Of a stretch of DNA of 64,000 bases, positions 47,543-60,767 are shown in pieces; position 1 is the stretch's first letter; the number at the start of each line of letters is the position of its first letter. The notes under the pieces are model-generated. The model worked only from the letters and a program-made list of their open reading frames with translations. It made no database searches and was not told the origin of the DNA. A program made the translations under genes and the position numbers. Origin of the DNA: Syncephalis fuscata (lineage: Eukaryota > Zoopagomycota > Zoopagomycetes > Zoopagales > Piptocephalidaceae); assembly GCA_025786725.1 (NCBI GenBank), contig JAHLTZ010000018.1:434001-498000 (forward strand). Reading direction: 5' to 3'.

Positions 47543-49465
47543 ATGAGTCAGTCGGCTAGCTGCAGCGGTGAATTTGATATTAGTGGATATAATAGTTATT
47601 CAGACTACATATTCCGTCCGGGTCGTCTCTGCCTATCCTACCTATCCGTCACTGGCCACTAAAAAGAATATGCACTGTAAAGCTGATCAAATGGGCACCA
47701 AAGAAGGCTGGCCATATCTAAACATGTCGTTGGATGATACCGGCCTACTTTATTGCAAAAGCTTTAATATCGATGTTCTAACATCGATTGATCCAAATAC
47801 ACGTAGTGACATATTGCCTCTACCAAGCCATGAGTCTGGTAAGTATCAATTAACTAATACCAGTTACGGCGGCTGACATGGCCGATAGCAATTGATGCTA
47901 TTGCCTCATCGGTGGTTCAAGAAAGACAGCTGAGATTTGGTGGCCGCCTTAATCACGTAGAAACAAGCGAGGCGGAATTTGTGGCTCAGCTAGAGCACCT
48001 GCGCGACTTTTACATGCAGCCATTACTTGGACAGAAGCCATTGAGACGCTCTATCCGTGCACGTGTATTCAGTTTTGACCAATTAGCGGCACTGTTCCAA
48101 AAGGGCGGCTCTTTGTCAACTTCGTGCAATATTCGACGCACCCATAGCAATGGAACCGATAGCACTGCGGATTCAGACAGCGAGCGTGAACATGTCAAGC
48201 CAGCAGGCATTTGTAGTATCCTGAAAGGATTACATCGCCAGTCAAATGCTTGTTCCGAACACAAACTGGATAGCAAGGCAATCTATCACCCAACAGCACA
48301 GAACGAACGTATTGTGTCGGCATCATTTGATCACTTATTTAAAATGATTGAGCTACATAGCAGTTTTCTAAGTGCGCTAAAGGAAGCGTAAGTAGAATAA
48401 TCTATACAGATGTCGGCCAAGCTAACTCTTATTTCTTTAGACATCCGGTAGATCTACAGCCAAGTCGACTAGCTGCATTATTTATGGAACACGTAAGTAG
48501 ATAATAATATATATAAACTTTAACAACTTACCATTAGTTTACTAATAGATTCCACATCTCCATTTGCACTTTGCTCATGCCAATATACTTGCCGCAACAT
48601 TAAACAGCTTTGAAACATTGGCTTTTAACGACGAGAAACTTGCACGTACTATTAAGGTAAATGACGCACTTGCTACCACGTCGATAGTAGTATTAATTTG
48701 TTTATTTGTTTATTCTAGATGCGAGACCAGGCCTCGTTGTCCGAGAATCTACGTTCACTGTTAATCAGTATTCCCGCAGCACGTATTTGGTATTATGGCT
48801 CTGTGTTGCAAACAATGTACTCCCGCTTGTCCCAATCTGTCAATGACCCAATTCTAGAACAGCTTGAATGGTGCCTCGACAACCTCGAATCAATTGCACG
48901 TCGCATGTGGCCAGTGTGAGTAAACTTTTAAAAATAAATAGACCATCACTAACGCTTAATATAATGCTTAGACTAATGAAAATTGGCAATGTACAACGCG
49001 TGGCCCTGCTACAACGAAATATTGTTGGCATTAAAGAGTCGATCCTATCATCGTCCAATCAACGCATTATTTATATGGACACTATAGATAATCGAACATT
49101 TAATCAGTCTGAAGAATGGCAAACATCATTTGCCGTTCTACTAAGCGATCGGCTTTTATTGCTTAAAGAAACAGGCCGTCGTAAGAATCGCATTGTTCTT
49201 AAGGTATGCAATGACGCTTTATCTAGCTTTAACGTCATCTAATCCAACTTTACTGCTATAGTCCTCCATATGTCTAAAAGACGCATCACTTTTCCCAGCT
49301 CAAAAAATACTGGGCAAATCGGTCAATGGATTCTTTGTACGCCTTTCTAATTCGAACTGCATCCAGCTTCGAGTATCTAATGAACATGCCTTTAACAAAT
49401 GGTACCAGATGTTCAAAATCACCGGTAGTCTTCGAAACTTTTCATCGGAACTCAATAACATTTAA
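47543..49465 (+). CDS. Rho guanine nucleotide exchange factor (DH-PH)
   Basis: Activates Rho-family GTPases. Exons: about 47543-47838, 47889-48387, 48441-48492, 48549-48656, 48719-48915, 48972-49203, 49262-49465; phases close from exon 1 onward. The DH domain starts with ERQLRFGGRLNHVETSEAEFVAQL-type helices (47915 on) and runs through the short exons (HPVDLQPSRLAALF, IPHLHLHFAHANIL). The PH domain begins near RVALLQRNIVGIKES and ends with NAFNKWY-like AFNKWYQMFK. The 5' end is uncertain: the natural ATG at 47543 is not in the frame used after about 47650. Either two bases are missing, or translation starts at the ATG at 47670, or an upstream exon exists. An insert of about 70 residues, rich in Ser and charged residues, splits the early DH helices. 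Confidence 0.78.
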
Positions 49466-49956
49466 AACGAACGAACCTACAACTGTATAACATAATAATA
49501 TCCGCGTGTAAGCTGGAGCCCTTCAAGCATAGCCAGCTGCTGTTTAAGTACCTTTCATTGCATCCACCACCTAAATTATAGAAGAAATTTCGACTGCTTC
49601 AGGGTCGATAAAAATTTTGTATTGATTAGAAGATCATAGACACGTTGATTCAATTATATTTACAATTCAACATCAAGAATTACCACATTTTCAAATAGAA
49701 TAAAGTGCACATTTAGAATTTGTATATTTTGTTGTATCATTACATTTTAGTAGCCATTTACGCAATTAAATATGCTGATCAATGGTATTCTAATTAAAAC
49801 CACACAATGGCCTTATTAGCTATTATAGATGGCCACTATCAAATGAGTTGATTCGTTATAATCTAGATGTTAATAAAAACAATAAGCACTAAAATTTATT
49901 TCTAATACAGCTGATAATACTATAGCAGATGTCTATTTGAATCTGTTTTCAGTTTA
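49466..49956. other. Convergent intergenic gap, 491 bp
   Basis: 3' regions of the RhoGEF and ELMO-domain genes. AT-rich, with no feature seen. Confidence 0.55.
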
Positions 49957-51781
49957 CTATCTTTCTTTTGCCTCTTGTATAGCCGTGCAGTTTTCATTTA
50001 ATACAACTTGGCGCCTTTCCAACAGCTCCGTCTCTATACACAAGCGGAAATCGGCAAAGACACGCTCAAAGTCCATAATGGTCGGTGGTGGACTTCGCTT
50101 CATCCAAAACTCATTAAACGAATGGAACAAATAGCCTATAGACGACTAATTAGCTTTGTATTATTATATTGTGAATTAGTAGCCTACTGTAGTATTCATG
50201 ATATACGGCGCGTGTAGTGCCATATCGGTAGAGATAATGCTGCAATCGACGGGTTCGCAATGTTTGCACAGCGAAACTGGTAATATTAATACCAACAATA
50301 GCAAAACTATACCTAGATAATAGTATTAGTTTTGTTCAAAGCAATGAAATATATTAAGCGCTATAAATCATTATAAAATAGATTAACCATTGATAACAAT
50401 AGCTACTTACCAGCGATCCGAGTCTTGAGAACACTTTAATACATGGAGTGCCGATGCTGTATGATTCTTTGCATAGTAATGTAAATCATCCAGTGCAAGC
50501 ATGCCCATACTACGAAAATCTGTAGCTGGATCTTTGCCTTGAAATCCAATCTTTTGCCATTGCAACGATTGGCGGGCGTCCAGCTTTTCATTAGGCATTA
50601 AAATATCCCATAGCTATAACAAATAATCAGCTTCTAAACTACAACTATTAACCATCTAGTTACCTTAAGTAATTTTCTCTCATGAGATCCAACTGTAGAA
50701 TCGTATTTTGTTTGAGCCCGTGTATTAAGTTCATTCATCAAACTGTAAGAGGCAGCAATGCTTTTTAAACAATGACGAAGAACAAGTGCCGGTGGACTAT
50801 TATTATATTGATGTTAATCATCAATCAAATATAACTAATGTAATACTTGCCTGGTCAATTCACCATGACCGGGGAAATGCTTGCATCGTAGTATTGAACG
50901 CCAAGCTTCGTCGATATTACCATCGGCTCTTTCAAGTTGGCGTCGTTCCGCCTAATAGAATCAAATTAAGTAAAAGTGTAAATATAACAATTTTTTATAA
51001 CTTACCGTTAATTTGGAAGAATATAAAATGGCTCTATCTATTTAATAGCAATTAAAAATGTTTACAATGACAATCCATTAGTATTTAATACTACTGTTAT
51101 AATTATAATTAAATGTAACTCACCTACACGGTAAACAGTACCAACCGATATCTCTATTACTGCAATAGGCACTGAGCGGCTATTTAACAAAGGCACTTTG
51201 CTAGAATCTGTACTGTGGCTTGTTCTGGCTGCCGGCAAGAATACGCGTCGATGATGCTGATGCCCATTACTGCCAGTTCGCATCAACGGCAATGAGGGTG
51301 GGACTTCATCTTCACCATTGTTACTAGTATCGCTGTCGTGGCCATTTAATGGATCAACATCGGTAACTAAGGGATCTTTGGCCAATTTGCCCGTGGATGT
51401 GATGCAAATAAACTGCAAGGTAGGTCGTGGTGTACATATACGCTGTAATTCCGATGTACCAGAAAATACACCATAGACCGCTTTAAACCACTTGTAAATA
51501 CGATGAAATACAGAGGACGTGTAGATTCGCAACAGTAGCGTGCTCAACACCCAACTTGGCACGAATGACGTGGACGAACCAGATGCGGCCGAATCAGTCA
51601 CCTCCTGGCTACTAGGAGCCAGAAGAAATGCACTAGACGACGCACTACTGGCCAGCGATGCCTCACTCGATGCTTCTGACGCTGCTGAGCCGCGTCTAGG
51701 ATGTCCACGTAGCTGTGGCCCGTCTCCACTATGGCCACGACTCACGGCTTCGACTTCTGAAATCGCGCTGGTAGTAGCCAT
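49957..51781 (-). CDS. ELMO-domain protein
   Basis: ELMO-domain proteins act with DOCK Rac exchange factors or as Arf-family GTPase activators (ELMOD). Exons in transcript order: 51124-51781, 51006-51037, 50851-50951, 50664-50796, 50411-50613, 50188-50312, 49957-50135; 1431 nt, 476 residues, in frame. The N-terminal 220 residues are Ser-rich and low complexity, with one hydrophobic stretch. The ELMO core shows WQKIGFQGKDPATDFRSMG, then WYSFAIVGINITSF, HSFNEFWMKRSPPPTIMDF and ADFRLCIE. The short Arg-containing finger of ELMOD Arf-GAPs would lie around FQGKDPATDFR, which is conserved here. Intron 3 (50797-50850) has a GCAAGT donor, and exon 2 is only 32 nt. Confidence 0.85.
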
Positions 51782-53388
51782 TCAAGACTGGTGCGTGCTG
51801 CTTGTCTCAACTTACTAGATAAGTTACTCGTTTGCTTGTTCGTTGTATGGTTTATTCAACTGATCAAGGGGTGCGATGTTGCTCAATAATAACAATCAAA
51901 CTAGAATAGAAAACACTAAGCTTAAGGCTAAAAACCGAGTCAAAAAGGAGTTGTCGCTGTGTTTTATGGTCAGGTGAGCAATAAAAATAACCTCATGGTA
52001 TTTGTTCACTTGAGGCACTGTGGGGTTCTTAAACCATCAATGATGCCATAATAGTCATTGAATCCAATCGATGCAGGTTTCAAGAGTCAAACCGGCAACT
52101 AAAACCATTCCACTAATGGATAAACAGCGTATAACATTCAGTTCCGACTATTTAGCAATCTATATGTGTGTATAAATATATAATATTTAGTTGAACCATT
52201 AGATTGATTGATTGATAGTGGATTTATTTAATGATACACGTTAAATGAAACAATGGCCGTTGCTAATAGCAGCCAATTGGCTACTAAATATTATCTGGCG
52301 CGTAAATTCATTATAAAAGCTAATTTACAACTTGCATTAATAAGCATTGTACAATTAGTACTAGAATAGCTAAGCTGTAATATTATTAGCGTGTATTAAT
52401 CATAACTGTATTAGACTATAGTAAATAGCAATATAGAATAGTAGTCGTTTACAATCATCTATCTACGGTCATCTATCTACAGTTATATATATAGTACACA
52501 TGAATGTAAACAAACTATTAGCATGCTCATTCATGTTTATATACTATTCTAGTTAACGCTTAATCGATACAATCTATCGACTCATGTTGTATTGATTGGG
52601 GCAGTTGATAAAATTCCGAAAAAGACTCAATTCAGTCGATTTTCCTTTTTTTATAAAAAAACCAGCCGTCTCATTGGCCCACCAGTCACAATAGCACGAC
52701 TATCACACAACATCATCATTAATATTCGTATATTACACACACACACACACACTAATCATTTAATTAAAGAAAGAAAGTTTGGGCGTCACCTTTTCCTTCT
52801 TTGCTTTTCCTACTTTTCCCCAGTGCTTTTCACTTTTCTTGGTATGCGCGCGTGTGTTATTTCCTCGTTATACACTTGATTAGTTTATTGGTTTTTGTTT
52901 TCTGCGTGGAATTGCAAGACTACTCGTAGACAATACATTGTCTTTGCAGTTTTTCTTTTTCTTTTTTATTACTGCAGTGCGTTTTATTTGGTAGGTGGCG
53001 ATGAAGACCCGGCTAAGCATTTGGTTGAGGCGCAGTATTACGCGGGTGTCCTAGGCATTCAACGTGTGTATTGGCATAAATAGACACTTTAGTCGTTTAT
53101 TGATGCCAGCTATACATACTAGCTAGCTATATGCTCACTATAATGTGACTGTGCGCGTATAACAGACTCCGTGGTGTAGGCAGTGAATCTTGTAGTCATT
53201 TCGTTTTCTCTTTTTTAAAAACTGGCTCTACAGTGCCACATGTGATTTTTTACGTTAAACTAACTAGAAATGCTAACACAAAGTCTGTTTAATCGCGCTA
53301 CTACTAGATTTTTATTGCATTCGTGCGTTAAGCATTGATTGTGCGCACACCATATATAAGTGTGAAGTACAAGCAAAAGTAAAAGGGA
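51782..53388. other. Divergent intergenic region, 1.6 kb
   Basis: Between the divergent ELMO and PHD genes. It contains an (AC)n microsatellite at about 52735-52753 and a T/C-rich stretch at 52790-52850. No coding exon is supported. Confidence 0.5.
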
Positions 53389-56300
53389 ATGTCGCCCTCC
53401 AATGCTCAATTAAGCCAAGCTAGTAAACGAAAACCGGCAGGAAAATGGCTACAGCGTCCGCGATCTATGCACGATGATACTACAGATGCCTTCTCGCAAG
53501 AGCTTTTATCCAGCTCTTTATCATCGGCTGGATCGTGGTTTGAATCGGACGACGATAACAATGGGAGTAGTAAAAATAGAACAACAAGACACAAAATAAA
53601 CATTGGCCATTCAATATCGGCTGATGATTCGCAAGATGAACTTCGACAGCAGCGACCAGCATCGGCACAATTAGCTGGGAAAAGATCTACTGGTAAAACT
53701 TTATTGGCTGCACCACGATCCGGTAAATCATTGGCGACAGTGGCGGCCATTGCCGGTGTAGCCGCAAAAGGTCGTCCGGCCGGCAAGAAAGGCGGCAAAA
53801 ACAGTAAAGGATTTATACCCTCTATAGCACAGTCTATTTGTGGCGTATGCAGCCAATCTACTGGTCAATCCAGCTGGATTGTTGAATGTGAAGCCTGTCA
53901 AGGTACAGTATTCATGTTGTAGCCTATATTGATACTAGTAATTAACCATATTAAGCATAGGTATATTTCATGGTACCTGTCTACCAGATGATGTAGACGA
54001 TTCAGTTTACGCCAATTACCAGTGTTCACTCTGTTCACGTCCTAGCAGTAGTGGCAAATCAATGGCGGCCATTATGGTAGCAGCAACATCAAAAACATCA
54101 CATTCACTTAGTAATGTCAGTAGTGCTACAAATCAACGTAAAAAGGCCACAACAACAGTATCATCATCTGCCACCACCAATAGCCGAAAAAAATCTAACA
54201 CACCCAAATCTAACACTAAAGGTAATTACTATAAATTAAATATAGACTAGTAATCTAATATCTGTTTAATTAATACTAGCCAAAAGAAAGCCCAATCGTA
54301 AAACAAAATCTACCGCTTTAGTCAATCTTACACCCATGCCACCACCAGTTGTATTATCAAAAACATCAACAGGCCTATCAGATGGTATGGAAGATGAAGA
54401 TGAAGATATTTGCCCAGTCTGTGATACAGTATGCACTTGTAACAACACTGTAGCCTCACCATTGACCGAACAGTCCACAGTAATTGACACCGTATCGCCT
54501 ATATCAATTGGATCAAGACCGGCAGGAAAAGCTATCCCATGGTCGGTTAAAACTACTCTAGCAAAGACATTGGCCCAATCAAATGGTGACCATATTTAGA
54601 TGAAGAAGATATCGACTATAATATCCAAGATAATCAACATGATGAAGAAGATGAAGAAATTGTTTATCAACGATTAATAGACCGTCTACGTATTCTAGGA
54701 AAAGATTATACCATTCCTCAAAAAGATGGCAAATTCAACGATAAACGGGATATTGAAGAGGAAAATTCTATAGCCAATTCACTTTCATCACGCTACAGTT
54801 CAAGTCTATTAAGCTTTCATGGAGATGAAGATGAAGATATTAAACTATCAGATACCGATACAAGTAGTCAAGATGATATTGAAGACTCTGACGATGAAGA
54901 TGCTGATAGCAGTAGCGATGATGGCGAAGATGAAGAGGATGACATTGAAGATATATCTAATATTACACTTGAAATGGATGGTTTAGATGATCTTATTAAT
55001 AATGCAGTCAATGGTATTGAAGAGACGGTGTGGTCACCATCAACTGAACAGGACATTAATGCATTTCTTGGACTATGTACAAATGATATTTATAATAGCC
55101 AGACCAACAATAGCAGTTCAGTATCTACACCAACACCCTTTACAGATCTAGAAGAAGACGAAGTCAATGATAGTGATATGGCCATAGAAGAAGAACGATA
55201 CCTGGTGGCTATGGAACAGATGTCAGACAGTGAAGAAAAAGAACAGGTCAGCGAACAACTACTGCCCAATAATACCTGGAATGATAGCAGTGAAGATGAA
55301 GAAGATGAAGATGAAGAGGAACTTGAAGTGTATTTTGATCGATTATTGAATAGACCGCGTATGTTAATGGAAGATACACCACCACCACCATCTACTACCA
55401 CTACAGCATCTACATCATCACACATTAGTTCAATTACTACAAGTCGATATGGATCTTGGTGTAGACCACCACCACCACCACCTACACCCACGTTATCATT
55501 AATGTCACCCAATCTATCAATGACTAGTAGTGCTACAAATACGGCTACACTGATTACTAGTATGTTGGCAGAAGCATCAGCTCATGGCACTACAGCTGCT
55601 GATGTATTGGCCACAGCAGTAGCAGCGGCTATGGCGGCGTCTATTGTACCATCCGATCAGAATGAATTGGATGTCAATATGGATAAAGAAGACACGCCAT
55701 TTAATACTGAATCAGATGAGCCAGCATCTATAACATCTGCTCATAATGCATTATTGGCTTCATTGGCAGATCTAATAGATGATAATACAGCTATGTCGGA
55801 TGCATTAACGCAACCATCTGAAGAAGAAGTGGAAGTAGAAGAAGTGGAAGATGATGAAGATGAAGAACAGAATACTAGTACTAGTACTAGTAAACTAATT
55901 ACAGAAAAGACCAGTGTTATTAGTAAATATCAAGATGATAAAAAGATTATTCATAGAAAGTTGGCACCTACACCTGCATCTACTATTACTCGACCAGATT
56001 TAATTCATCGTCTAGTCCAACCACGTCTTACTGGTTCAATTCTCTCTTCATTGCCAAATAGTCCTTCATTTAGACCACTTTCATCAATTACTGTTAAATC
56101 TAAACAGCAATCTTTTAATTCACAGCTTCATGGAAATACTCAGCAATCCTCCTCATCCTCCTCCTCTTCTTCTTCTCCTTCTTTCTCTTTAACGTCTTCA
56201 GCATCAATTCATTCAACGGGTCTATTCTCAAGCGCTGATGAATTACGTAAACGTCGTACAGCAGAAGTGAATGGAGCATTTGCTAAACAGGTAACAAATA

Positions 56301-57553
56301 TTACATATAATATGCTATTGATAAATACTAATGAAATAATAGGCTATGGAAATTAAACGGCCTAGACTATTCAAGGCAAAACCGCCTGTACTGGTGCCTG
56401 TTGTACCACGGAATATTACAACAGCTCGTAATTTTCTAACTTCTACGAGAAAGAATGTGCCCATAATGAGTCGATCAGTTACACTGCCACTGTCAAAAGA
56501 ACAAAGTGACAACGACACCAATATTGATAGTAGTGGTAGTGAAGATGATGGTACATCAACTATTGATGTACTCGATGACTCATCTATTGCCACTAAAGGA
56601 TGGAGAACACCTGCATCTGTTTGTACAGAAACATCTTTATCGAGCAAGACTGAATCAATAGTATCAAGCGATTCTAATGCGGATAAAGAGATAATAGTTG
56701 ACACAAACATGTCAAATACTAGCAATATAGATCTACTATCTATTGATGAGCTATTAGACACCTCTCGTCTATATGGTCGTCATACTTCACTGGATTTGAA
56801 TGATGGAGAAATTGATGAAGCATGTACTTCTCTATTTGATACCAGTGAGGGCGGTGATACAACAGATAAACAGCATTTGAATGCACTGGCCCGTTGGAAA
56901 CGTGTACCTATTGGTGTATTTAGACGTACACGGCGTCGTCGTAATAGTTTACCTGAAATGATGTGTGCATCAGCAGTTAAATGGCATCATGCAGCTAATT
57001 ACACACTGACTACTGGTCAAATGGGATCTACTATGGAACAACAACAACAACAACAACAACAACATGGTCACCAGCATAATACTATATCGGCAAATAATTC
57101 AGCATCATTGTGGAATACTTCATTTCTGTTGGCTGAACCATCAAGTCAGTCGATGAGTGGTCATGATCCATTAACGCCATGACATCGACAACGATGACAA
57201 CAAATACAGCAGAAATATCGTTTAATGAAACAAGAGAAAGGGCAAAAACACATGGATTACGTCTATCTATCCCATACCATACAACAGAACAAGGCGATAC
57301 TAATCATAGTGATGACCATAGTAATATTCATTATGCATTTTATAATAGTCATCATACCAACAGTGGAGATGATAATTATGAAATGAATGGAAAAAGACTA
57401 GAAACAAAGCATCAGTTAAATCATTCTAGATCACCCACAGCAACATCTACACCATGGTCAACTAACGATTTGCCTAGTGCTAATCTTACTGGTACATTTG
57501 ATACCAATGATTTATTATTGCTGGGCTTACATCCTATGAAGCATTTTCCTTGA
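53389..57553 (+). CDS. Large low-complexity PHD-finger protein
   Basis: Probable chromatin reader. Exons: 53389-53902, 53961-54221, 54280-56290, 56343-57553; about 1332 residues. The PHD finger spans the first intron: CGVCSQSTG, VECEACQG, FHGTC and CSLCSRP, fitting Cys4-His-Cys3. A second small cysteine cluster, CPVCDTVCTC, lies near 54410. The rest is acidic (many Asp/Glu runs), Ser/Thr-rich and Pro-rich, with poly-Ser (56150-56190) and poly-Gln (57040-57062). One basic patch, FRRTRRRRNSLPEMM, could be a nuclear signal. The frame breaks at the T run 54595-54597 and between 57165 and 57180. One base at each closes 1333 codons. I cannot assign it to a named family; it resembles fungal PHD proteins only by this domain. 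Confidence 0.75.
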
Positions 57554-57702
57554 TTGATTTCAATAGTAACGATCATCTATAGAAATGTTTGGTTTTGGTT
57601 TTTTGTATTAAAATTTTACTTTTAACTGACTATACTATTACATGTATCTAATAATCGCTTATTATTATTATTAAGTAAATTAATATTATTTATTAATGTT
57701 AA

Positions 57703-58047
57703 TTATATTTTGTATTCTACTCCGTTGATCGTCAATGGAGCATTGGTACGATACTTTTTGCTAGCGTCATCACAGTTAAAGTAGTAGCCAACGTTGTCTT
57801 TACCAGCAAATCGCTTAGGGAAGGTGTTATCGTGTTCATATTGGTATTTGCACACGAAGAAGTAGAATAGACCGTTTTCACGACGTTCGAAATAAGAGCC
57901 ATCGGAACCGTATAATACACTGGGATTAATGGTAAAGTAGTAGACCTCGCCATCTGGGCGTTGAGTTGGTCGTTTAGCCTCGACATGAGTGGCAAGAGCA
58001 CCGAACAAAGTGATGGCTTGAATGGCTGTAAATAAATTGAACTTCAT
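57703..58047 (-). CDS. Secreted protein with Y-G-S-D-G-S-Y-F module (B only)
   Basis: Single exon of 114 residues with signal peptide MKFNLFTAIQAITLFGALA (ending near HVEA), then a short Arg/Pro spacer and module B. Module B shows LYGSDGSYFERREN, FYFFVCKY, YYFNCDD and KKYRTNAPLTI. This is the shortest and cleanest example of module B in the window and probably represents the minimal fold, with one possible disulfide between CKY and NCDD. It shares the CTATAAAAGG box with the other members, but I do not see the 25-bp GTCGTACAGC element upstream. Extracellular; function unknown. Confidence 0.8.
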   Translation of the reverse strand: MKFNLFTAIQAITLFGALATHVEAKRPTQRPDGEVYYFTINPSVLYGSDGSYFERRENGLFYFFVCKYQYEHDNTFPKRFAGKDNVGYYFNCDDASKKYRTNAPLTINGVEYKI

Positions 58048-58870
58048 AATAATAGTAATAATAGTGCCTATAGCAATTAACTGAAGTGAATTGTGTGTGT
58101 GTGCGTAAGAAAGTAGGCTAACTAGCTAGTTAATGTTTTTGTTAAATAAAATGATATAGACGACTATAATTAAAGCCTTTTATAGTTGCTAGCTAGTATA
58201 ATATGGTTCTGGTAATATTAATTACCCGATAATGGTAAGGCCTTACTTAACCTGGTTCTATAGCAACTACAAGTTATTATTTCTATTCTTACTACCACTA
58301 TAGCTATTAGCCATTGGATGAATGGATGGTTAGACATAGATTCAGATATTAAAATAAGGCAAGTACTACCGATGGTTTTTTTAAAAAGCCAAATTTATAA
58401 ATCTAAAACACTAGGCAACCATCCGAAATTAGAAAGAATACAGAAATACATAGATGTAATAAAATGATGTATACTATAGGCGAGTAAGTTTTGTTAAACC
58501 TTGTCGATACAACTATTAATAAACTATAGTTATACGTCATAGGTGTGTTATATATGTTTATACTGGTTGTAATTGAGCTTTACCATAACAAACGATGTTT
58601 CTTAACAAGGCCTGCTTGTACACTTGTTTTCACGTTATAAATTGTAAATGAATATTTTAATAAGGCTTTACTTTTGGTGTAAATACCAAAATGATACAAT
58701 CTAATTCTATATATAGATATTTATTAAACAATAATAAAACACTGTTGGTTATTCATTCAGTAGTAATATAAGCTGATTAAACAAATACTTTGACCAATTG
58801 ACTGTTTATTCATATAGCCTTTACATAAGATAAATCATAATGCAGCTAATATAGTTGGTTGGTTAATTAA
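58048..58870. other. Intergenic region, 823 bp
   Basis: Contains the promoter of the module-B gene, including a minus-strand TATA box at 58176-58185, and the 3' flank of the DHHC gene. A TG-rich spot lies at 58094-58105. Nothing else is recognised. Confidence 0.55.
58176..58185 (-). promoter_or_regulatory. TATA box of the 57703-58047 gene
   Basis: Minus-strand CTATAAAAGG, about 130 bases upstream of the ATG at 58047. It is identical to the box of the 28275-28721 gene. Confidence 0.6.
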
Positions 58871-60629
58871 TTACTGTTGGTGTAGTTTTGGCGTGTCAAT
58901 TGAAGCTGGGAAGAACACGTGATAGAGATTAGACCACCAACTTCCTCGGTCATAAATATTCCGAAGTGAATTCACATCAGTTACTTGGAATCTATTGACA
59001 TCAGCCTGTCGAACACCACGTACATAACGGAAGGCCGGATAAGTCTTATGCACTTCAATATCCCCATCATTCCATAGTGTTGACTCGCCTTCATCTGCCT
59101 CGTCTGCTTGTTCCTGCCCTTCTTGGTGCTGATTAGCTGATGGATCGGGTGACTGTTGCAGTGCATCTATCAACAGTTCTAATTGACCGGCCTGTATCAT
59201 ACCCTCAACATCATCCCATTTCATTATTTCATTGGTAGTACGGCCACTTGCTACTTGCCACAATTGCAGTAGAGTAAAGCCAGCTATTACTAATGATACC
59301 ATGGCAGCAAGCATACCCAATCCACTTATTATAGGTTCTACCTGCGACACAGCCTGGATAGCACCATATATTACAATAAATACTAGTTTACTGATCCATC
59401 GACATCCTATAATCTTACCATAATTGAATTCCAAAGAGTCATTTTTACAAGTTGACCCGTATTTACGTCCTCATAATAGAATGATTCCCAACCATGACGT
59501 TGTCGTTCACCCAGAAAAATACGCCATATCAACCATGTGCCATAAAGCATGCATATTTGATTGGCAAATAGAAAGTAGAAGAAATACCGGTGATTGTTAT
59601 GACCAATACAGTTATTAAGCCATATACCTATCCATTAATATTATATATATATATATATTAGTATATAATGTAGCAATAGATATGCGTAATAATGACGTAC
59701 AATGATGATCTAGTTTGGCAATACAACGACCACACATAGAACAATGCTTGGAACGAGCCGATCTGTAGATTGTATATTAATTAGCTGCTGTCGCGTTTTA
59801 ACTATTACTTACTTTAACACTTTACAAGTACGGCATTGTTTCGGTTGGTATAATAAAAAGTCATAAGGATACAATTTACTCTGAGCTATTTCATTCGTTT
59901 TCGTTATATAGCCAGGATCACTGAAACTGGCCACTATAAACGATAAATAGGTGGAAAATATTACTGGCGGAATGATATATCTATTCAATTATTAGTCCCC
60001 TACTAATGATCAATCAAAGATAGTATTTGAATACCTGTGAATTTCACTTATAAACGGACCAGGAATACGATTCCACGCTGTTAAAAAGAACAGCCATAAT
60101 GATCCAGTTAAAATTACAAGATAGAGGATCTACCATATCATCGATATATTACCATTTCTATTTAAAATAAAATGCTTTGTTTACCTGCACCGTAGGATGT
60201 GCTGTTTGTGTGATACAAAAAAAGGCACGTCCACATATACGAGTGCACCGACGACCCAGCACACAGGTCAGTCCCCGTTGTATTAGTCCAGGTAGCTGAT
60301 CTAACAGAAATGTATGGGCATCCTCCATCAATGTATCTCTAGATGAGTCGGTCGAGTTAATGGTGCAAGCTTGAGACAGCTTGCCAGTAATACTTACTTG
60401 AATTTAGGCGAAGGTCCTAGTAGTAGGATAATGACCACCACAACAAAGAGCATAAGCCCAACGGCTAGTAAAGCTGTACCCGCTCCCTATCACAATACAG
60501 CATTAATAAACATAAAACAAACAACTATATCTATATATATATCTATATATGTGTGCACACCATAGTATCAAGTAGCTGAATAACCAGAATAAACAAAAGT
60601 AGAACAAAATAAGCGAATAGTTTAACCAT
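58871..60629 (-). CDS. SWF1: DHHC palmitoyltransferase, Swf1/ZDHHC4-like
   Basis: Attaches palmitate to cysteines next to membrane helices, for example on SNAREs, at the ER. Exons in transcript order: 60561-60629, 60398-60486, 60185-60338, 60035-60129, 59813-59980, 59701-59762, 58871-59627. Two N-terminal membrane helices lead into GPSPKFK, a Swf1-type landmark. The cysteine-rich domain reads CRTCKVLKSARSKHCSMC, then CIAKLDHHCIWLNNCIGHNN. The DHHC-I-W form, rather than DHHC-P-W, is typical of Swf1. C-terminal landmarks include GRTTNEIMKWDD and NIYDRGSWWSNL. One frame break at the T run 59446-59450 (minus-strand A run) is closed by one base, giving 464 residues. The start lies only 138 bases from the divergent MAD2L1BP start. 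Confidence 0.87.
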
Positions 60630-60767
60630 ATGACCGGTATGTAGTTTATTTTTTCTTGTTTAAATAGGTATTGTCGATTGACTTTCTTGTTGAGTTTTGC
60701 ATTCTCTTTGCCTATCAGTTCGTTACTCTACTTGTCGTTGTGGTGGTTACTGTCGTGAATTGGGACT
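60630..60767. promoter_or_regulatory. Short bidirectional promoter region
   Basis: 138 bases separate the ATG of the Swf1-like gene (minus strand) from the ATG of the p31comet homologue (plus strand). It is T-rich on the plus strand with no clear TATA box. The two genes probably share promoter elements. Confidence 0.55.
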
